Positions 59,958-64,000 of a DNA stretch of 64,000 bases are shown here, in pieces. Source of the DNA: Gemmatimonadaceae bacterium. GTDB lineage: Bacteria > Gemmatimonadota > Gemmatimonadetes > Gemmatimonadales > Gemmatimonadaceae. The stretch covers positions 186,001-250,000 of the forward strand of contig JAICWO010000003.1 of assembly GCA_025934775.1 (NCBI GenBank), read 5' to 3'. How positions within the stretch are numbered: position 1 is the stretch's first letter; the number at the start of each line of letters is the position of its first letter. The notes beneath the pieces were generated by a model. It ran no database searches. It saw only the letters and a program-made list of their open reading frames with translations, and had not been told where the DNA came from. The translations under genes and the position numbers were made by a program.

Positions 59958-62957
59958 CTACACCGCCGCCGGCCCCTGATCGATGGCGAGCTTCATCAGC
60001 TCCGCCAGATGCATCGCGCGGCGCCCCGTCGTCTGCACGATCTGCTCGCGACAACTGAATCCGTCCGCCACGATCAGCGTATCCGCCGCCGCCCCGCGCA
60101 CTGCCGGGAGCAGCACGCGCTCACCGCACGCGATCGAGACGTCATAGTGCTCGCCCTGCTCGTATCCGAACGCGCCGGCCATGCCGCAGCACCCGGAGTC
60201 GAGCACGGTGTACTCCGCACCCATGCCGTCGAAGAGGCGCGACTGACAGTCGAAACCGAGCATCGACTTTTCATGGCAGTGTCCGTGCACGACGACGCGC
60301 CGCGCGAGCCGTGGGAGCGAGAGCGCACCCGAACGCGGCCGGTCGCCCTTCACGAGAAATTCCGCCAGCGTGAACGTCTGATCGCGAAGGCGCTTCGCCT
60401 CCTGCTCGCCCGGCAGCATGTTCACCAGCTCGTCGCGGAACACGGACGCGCAGCTCGGCTCCAGCGCCACGATGCGCGTGCCGGCGCGGATGTGGGGCGC
60501 CAGCGTCGTTAGAGTTTGCTGAAGCAAGCGCTTCGCGAGCGGCAGCATACCATAGTCGTAGAGCGGCCGGCCGCAGCAGAGCGGCCGCGACGGAATGAGC
60601 ACCTCGTATCCGGCCGCCTCGAGCACCTCGACGGCTGCCTGCGCGGTCTCGGGGAGGAAATAGTTGTTCCACGTGTCCGGCCAGAGAATCACCGGTGGCG
60701 CTCCGGCGTTTCGACGCGCTCGATGCGCGTACCAATGCCGGAACGTGTGTCGCGCGAACGCGGGAATGCGTCGCGCGGGCGCCATGCCGATCGCGCGCTT
60801 CGCGATCGTGCGCAGCCCGGGCGTCTGCGTCACGAAATTGGCGGCCCACGGCAGGTGGGACGCGAGCCGCGCCCAGCGGTGCATCAGTCCGCACGCGTAC
60901 GCGGAGATCGGCCGGCGCCGGCCGTCGTAGTAGTGCGAGAGAAACTCCGCCTTGTACGTCGCCATGTCCACGTTCACCGGGCATTCGCTCCGGCACGCCT
61001 TGCAGGCGAGGCACAAGTCGAGCGAATCCTTCACGGCTTCGTCGCGCCACCCGGCGGTGAGCGGATTGCCCTCGAGCATCTCGAACAACAGTCGCGACCG
61101 GCCCCGGGTCGAGTGCCGCTCCTCGCGCGTCGCCATGTAGCTGGGACACATGGTGCCGCGATCATGCTTGCGGCACACCCCGGTGCCGACGCATCGGTTC
61201 GCCGCGTACGCAAAACTGTCACGATCATTCTGGAATGAGAATTCCGTGACTGGCTCCCACGGCTGATAGTGGGTCCCCCAGCGCAGGTTCATGTCGACGG
61301 GATAGGCGTCGATGACCTTGCCGGGGTTCATCTTCCCGCGGGGGTCCCACGCGGCCTTGAAGTCGCGGAAGGCCTGCATCAGGTCGTCGCCGAACATGAT
61401 CGGCAGCAGGCTGCCGCGCGACTGGCCGTCGCCGTGCTCGCCGGAGAGCGAGCCGCCGTACGACGTCACGAGGTGCGCGGCCGCGGTCAGAAACTCCTTC
61501 CAGTTGGCGATGCCCTCGGGCGTGAACAGGTCGAAGTCGATCCGGCTGTGCAGGCAGCCCTGGCCGAAATGGCCGTACAGCCCCGCCTCGTATCCATGGC
61601 GCTCGAGCAGCGTGCTCAGATCGCGCAGGTAATTGCCCATGTCGTCGGGCGCGACGGCGGAATCCTCCCAGCCGGGATAGAAGTCCGGCTTATTAGGAAT
61701 CTTTGATACGGAGCCGAGGCAGGCTTCACGGACGGTCCAGATGAGATGTTCCTGTTTCGCATCCTCGAATACCTTCCAGCCCCGCGCGGCGCGGCGGCCT
61801 TCGACGGAGGCGGCGAGCCGCCGCGCGCCGGCCGCCGCTTCCTCCTGCGATTCGCCGCCAAATTCGACGATGAGCCAGGCGTTGCCGTCGGGAAACAGTG
61901 AGCGGCCCGCGGTCGACATGCCCTTGTCGCGCATGTAGTCGAACATCCGGCCGTCGATTCCCTCGAGCGCGATCGGGTCGAATCCATTGCAGAACGGCAC
62001 GTCGTCGGCGGCGGCGAAGATGTCGTCGTAGCCGAGGATGACGAGCGTTCGCACCGGCGGGCTGTGGACGAGGCGCAGCTTGGCCTGCAGCACGACGACG
62101 CACGTGCCCTCGGTGCCCACGAGCGCGCGTGCGACGTCGAACCCGTGCTCCGGCAGCAACTGGTGCAGGGGATAGCCCGACACGAGCCGCGGAATGCGCG
62201 GGAAGCGTTGTCGAATGCGATCGCCGTAGCTGTCGCGCACGGCCGCGAGACGCGAGTAGATCTCGCCGCGGACGCCGCCCTCGCGGATGATGCGCGCGAG
62301 CTCGGCCTCGCTCGTGGGGCCGGCCCACATACGCAGGCCGTCGTAAGTGAGGATTTCCAGCTCGAGCGTGTTGTCCTCGACCTTCCCGGCCATCTGCGCG
62401 TGCATGCCGCACGAGTTGTTGCCGATCATGCCGCCCAGCGTGTTGCGCGCGTGCGTCGCGGGGTCTGGTCCGAACGTGAGGTGCCGCGCTTCGGCCGCGT
62501 TGCGGAGATCGTCCAGCACCGTGCCCGGCTCGACGCGCGCCCACTTGTTCTCCCAGTCGATCTCGAGCACGCGATTCATGTACTTGCTCATGTCGATGAC
62601 GACCGCCGCATTGCATGCGGCGCCGGCGAGGTCGGTCGCGCCGCCGCGCGATACGATCGGTGCGCCGAACTCACGGCAGGCCGCCACTGTCGCCACAACG
62701 TCGTCCGCATCGCGGGGTAGCACGACGCCGATCGGGATCTGCCGATAGTTGGACGCGTCGGTCGAATACAGCGCGCGATCGCCGGCGTCGAAGCGCACTT
62801 CGCCGCGCACGCGCGACCGCAGCACCGCGGCCAGGCGATTCACATCGATGCCCAGAGCGTCGCCGCTGATGGCGTCGGGTCGCGGCGCGGTCGGCGGCGG
62901 CGAGTTGACGCCGCGCCCCGTGCGGCGTAAGACCGGTAGCAGTGGTTTGAGCGTCAT
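59958..62957 (-). CDS. FAD- and Fe-S-binding dehydrogenase (D-lactate/glycolate oxidase type)
   Basis: The 999-aa fusion combines a glycolate-oxidase-like FAD part and a GlcF/LutA-like Fe-S part. FAD_binding_4 core: RGGATDLAGAACNAAVVID and LGGMIGNNSCGMHAQMAG; FAD-oxidase C-terminal region with SGEHGDGQSRGSL. Two [4Fe-4S] clusters: CVGTGVCRK with MCPSYMATRE, and CLACKACRSECPVNVDM. A C-terminal CCG domain has LCCGRPLYDYG, HGHCHEKS and CCGMAGAFGYE. Oxidises 2-hydroxy acids and feeds electrons to the respiratory chain. The tRNA-Lys was originally just downstream and may have shared its transcript. Confidence 0.92.
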   Translation of the reverse strand: MTLKPLLPVLRRTGRGVNSPPPTAPRPDAISGDALGIDVNRLAAVLRSRVRGEVRFDAGDRALYSTDASNYRQIPIGVVLPRDADDVVATVAACREFGAPIVSRGGATDLAGAACNAAVVIDMSKYMNRVLEIDWENKWARVEPGTVLDDLRNAAEARHLTFGPDPATHARNTLGGMIGNNSCGMHAQMAGKVEDNTLELEILTYDGLRMWAGPTSEAELARIIREGGVRGEIYSRLAAVRDSYGDRIRQRFPRIPRLVSGYPLHQLLPEHGFDVARALVGTEGTCVVVLQAKLRLVHSPPVRTLVILGYDDIFAAADDVPFCNGFDPIALEGIDGRMFDYMRDKGMSTAGRSLFPDGNAWLIVEFGGESQEEAAAGARRLAASVEGRRAARGWKVFEDAKQEHLIWTVREACLGSVSKIPNKPDFYPGWEDSAVAPDDMGNYLRDLSTLLERHGYEAGLYGHFGQGCLHSRIDFDLFTPEGIANWKEFLTAAAHLVTSYGGSLSGEHGDGQSRGSLLPIMFGDDLMQAFRDFKAAWDPRGKMNPGKVIDAYPVDMNLRWGTHYQPWEPVTEFSFQNDRDSFAYAANRCVGTGVCRKHDRGTMCPSYMATREERHSTRGRSRLLFEMLEGNPLTAGWRDEAVKDSLDLCLACKACRSECPVNVDMATYKAEFLSHYYDGRRRPISAYACGLMHRWARLASHLPWAANFVTQTPGLRTIAKRAIGMAPARRIPAFARHTFRHWYAHRARRNAGAPPVILWPDTWNNYFLPETAQAAVEVLEAAGYEVLIPSRPLCCGRPLYDYGMLPLAKRLLQQTLTTLAPHIRAGTRIVALEPSCASVFRDELVNMLPGEQEAKRLRDQTFTLAEFLVKGDRPRSGALSLPRLARRVVVHGHCHEKSMLGFDCQSRLFDGMGAEYTVLDSGCCGMAGAFGYEQGEHYDVSIACGERVLLPAVRGAAADTLIVADGFSCREQIVQTTGRRAMHLAELMKLAIDQGPAAV

Positions 62958-63104
62958 CGCGGTATAGAGTGACGTGTGACCACAAGAAGCATACCGACTA
63001 TCGCGGCGCGGCGATCGCGGACGCGCCGGCTCGCTCTCGGCGCGTAAATCGCGTGATCAGCATCCTGTCAATCACACGCGTTCAACGGCCAGCAGGCTGA
63101 TCAC

Positions 63105-63968
63105 ATGCTCCTCACGCCTCACGAGACAAAGTCTCTCGAAGAGACCGCGAACGACATTCGCGAGTCGGTCATCGAGATGCTCGTGCACGCGGGCTCCGGT
63201 CACACCGCGGGGCCGCTCGGCATGGCCGACGTGTTCACCGTGCTCTACTTCCACACGCTTCGGCATGACCCGAAGAACCCGGCGTGGGATGGACGGGACC
63301 GTCTGGTGCTCTCCAACGGGCATATCTGCCCGGTGCTGTACGCGACGATGGCGCACGCCGGATACTTCCCGCTCGAAGAGCTGAACACACTGCGGAAGTT
63401 CGGCTCGCGCTTACAGGGTCATCCGCATCGCGAGTTCCTGCCCGCGCTCGAGACGAGCTCCGGTCCGCTCGGCGAAGGTCTGTCTCAGGCGGTGGGCATG
63501 GCGATCGCCGACAGAATGGACGGCCAGGACGGCGCGCGGAAAATCTATTGCCTGATGTCCGATGGCGAGCTCGAGGAAGGCGAGACGTGGGAAGCGGCGA
63601 TGCTCGCCGGAAAGCAGGCGCTGTACAATCTCGTCGCGCTCATCGATCGCAACAACATTCAGATCGACGGATTCACGGAACAGGTGATGCCGCTCGAGCC
63701 GCTCGCCGACAAATGGCGCGCGTGGAACTGGCACATCGTGGAGATCGACGGCCACAACGTGCAGGAGATCGCGGCGGCGTTCGACGAGGCGAAGAGCATC
63801 TACGAGAAACCGACGATGATCATCGCGCACACGATTCCCGGCAAAGGTGTCGCCGAGTTCGAGCGCGATTTTCACTGGCATGGCAAACCGCCGGACGCGG
63901 AGCAGGCGCGAATGGCACTCGCCGAGCTGCGGACGCTCGGACGAAAGATCGAGAGCGAAGCGGAATAG
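63105..63968 (+). CDS. Transketolase, N-terminal (ThDP-binding) subunit
   Basis: The 287-aa protein carries the N-terminal half of transketolase: HAGSGHTAGPLGMADVFTVL near the start, SNGHICPVLYATMAHAG, ETSSGPLGEGLSQAVGMAIA, and the ThDP motif LMSDGELEEGETWEAAMLAG continuing to VALIDRNNIQIDG. In bacteria with a split enzyme the C-terminal half is the next gene, which begins at 63969 here. Works in the non-oxidative pentose phosphate pathway. Confidence 0.95.
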   Translation: MLLTPHETKSLEETANDIRESVIEMLVHAGSGHTAGPLGMADVFTVLYFHTLRHDPKNPAWDGRDRLVLSNGHICPVLYATMAHAGYFPLEELNTLRKFGSRLQGHPHREFLPALETSSGPLGEGLSQAVGMAIADRMDGQDGARKIYCLMSDGELEEGETWEAAMLAGKQALYNLVALIDRNNIQIDGFTEQVMPLEPLADKWRAWNWHIVEIDGHNVQEIAAAFDEAKSIYEKPTMIIAHTIPGKGVAEFERDFHWHGKPPDAEQARMALAELRTLGRKIESEAE

Positions 63969-64000
63969 ATGGCCGATGCACCCTCTCGTCTCGACGAGAC
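63969..64000 (+). CDS. Start of the transketolase C-terminal subunit gene (cut by window edge)
   Basis: An ATG directly at the stop of the N-terminal subunit gene (TAG-ATGG) opens an in-frame MADAPSRLDE to the window edge. Identity is inferred from the split-transketolase arrangement; the fragment is too short to confirm by sequence. Confidence 0.6.
   Translation, partial: MADAPSRLDE

Overview
The window is high-GC DNA with short intergenic gaps, many GTG starts and many 4-nt stop/start overlaps (ATGA or GTGA). It carries three SusC/SusD-type outer-membrane pairs, several lipoproteins, and orphan proteins that combine a carboxypeptidase-regulatory-like domain with a TonB plug. The conserved cluster ffh-rpsP-rimM-trmD-rplS-rnhB is present. 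This mix points to a Gram-negative, non-Bacteroidota organism that uses SusCD systems, most likely Gemmatimonadota. That assignment is inference from gene content; no 16S rRNA is present.

Layout. 0-2.4 kb: a partial rhomboid protease, then a DUF47 protein and a Pit phosphate transporter. 2.4-13.1 kb: uridine kinase, then a purine-salvage operon (surface 5'-nucleotidase lipoprotein, small beta-grasp-like protein, adenosine deaminase, purine nucleoside phosphorylase), an M48 lipoprotein protease, a TrmH-type methyltransferase, a prepilin peptidase, a ClpB-D1-like single AAA ATPase, an HExxH lipoprotein and a DUF445 protein. 13.1-21.5 kb: an orphan plug protein, Lon protease and the ffh/rpsP/trmD housekeeping cluster. 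21.9-38 kb: two tandemly duplicated SusCD pairs on +, a second orphan plug protein, an Ig-like lipoprotein, and a third, unrelated SusCD pair on -. 38-48 kb: a large HExxH protein, a DUF421 membrane protein, a compact operon (class A beta-lactamase fold, M15-like peptidase, amidoligase/GCS-like enzyme), a CYTH protein, a glycogen-debranching-type glycosidase and a GT4 glycosyltransferase. 48.5-49.5 kb: an HTH/nucleotidyltransferase pair resembling a toxin-antitoxin module, whose nucleotidyltransferase has an in-frame TAA.

49.5-59.9 kb is an integrated mobile element of about 10.4 kb, bounded by an exact 39-bp direct repeat of the 5' half of tRNA-Lys(UUU). It holds a tyrosine integrase, small HTH/Xis-like regulators, a small HUH-type replication or nicking protein, a CI-like repressor with a divergent regulator, small membrane proteins, a XamI-like type II restriction-modification pair and a stand-alone DGQHR-domain protein (the family of DndB). 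The DNA itself carries paired TGTGCCC heptamers at three places (both ends and directly upstream of the xis-like gene), a GCGTGAC iteron array near the right end, and palindromic operator candidates. It reads as a self-regulated integrative element or phage-satellite-like element with a defence cargo, and is the most interesting part of the window.

59.9-64 kb returns to chromosomal genes: a 999-aa FAD/Fe-S D-lactate/glycolate-type dehydrogenase and the start of a split transketolase pair.
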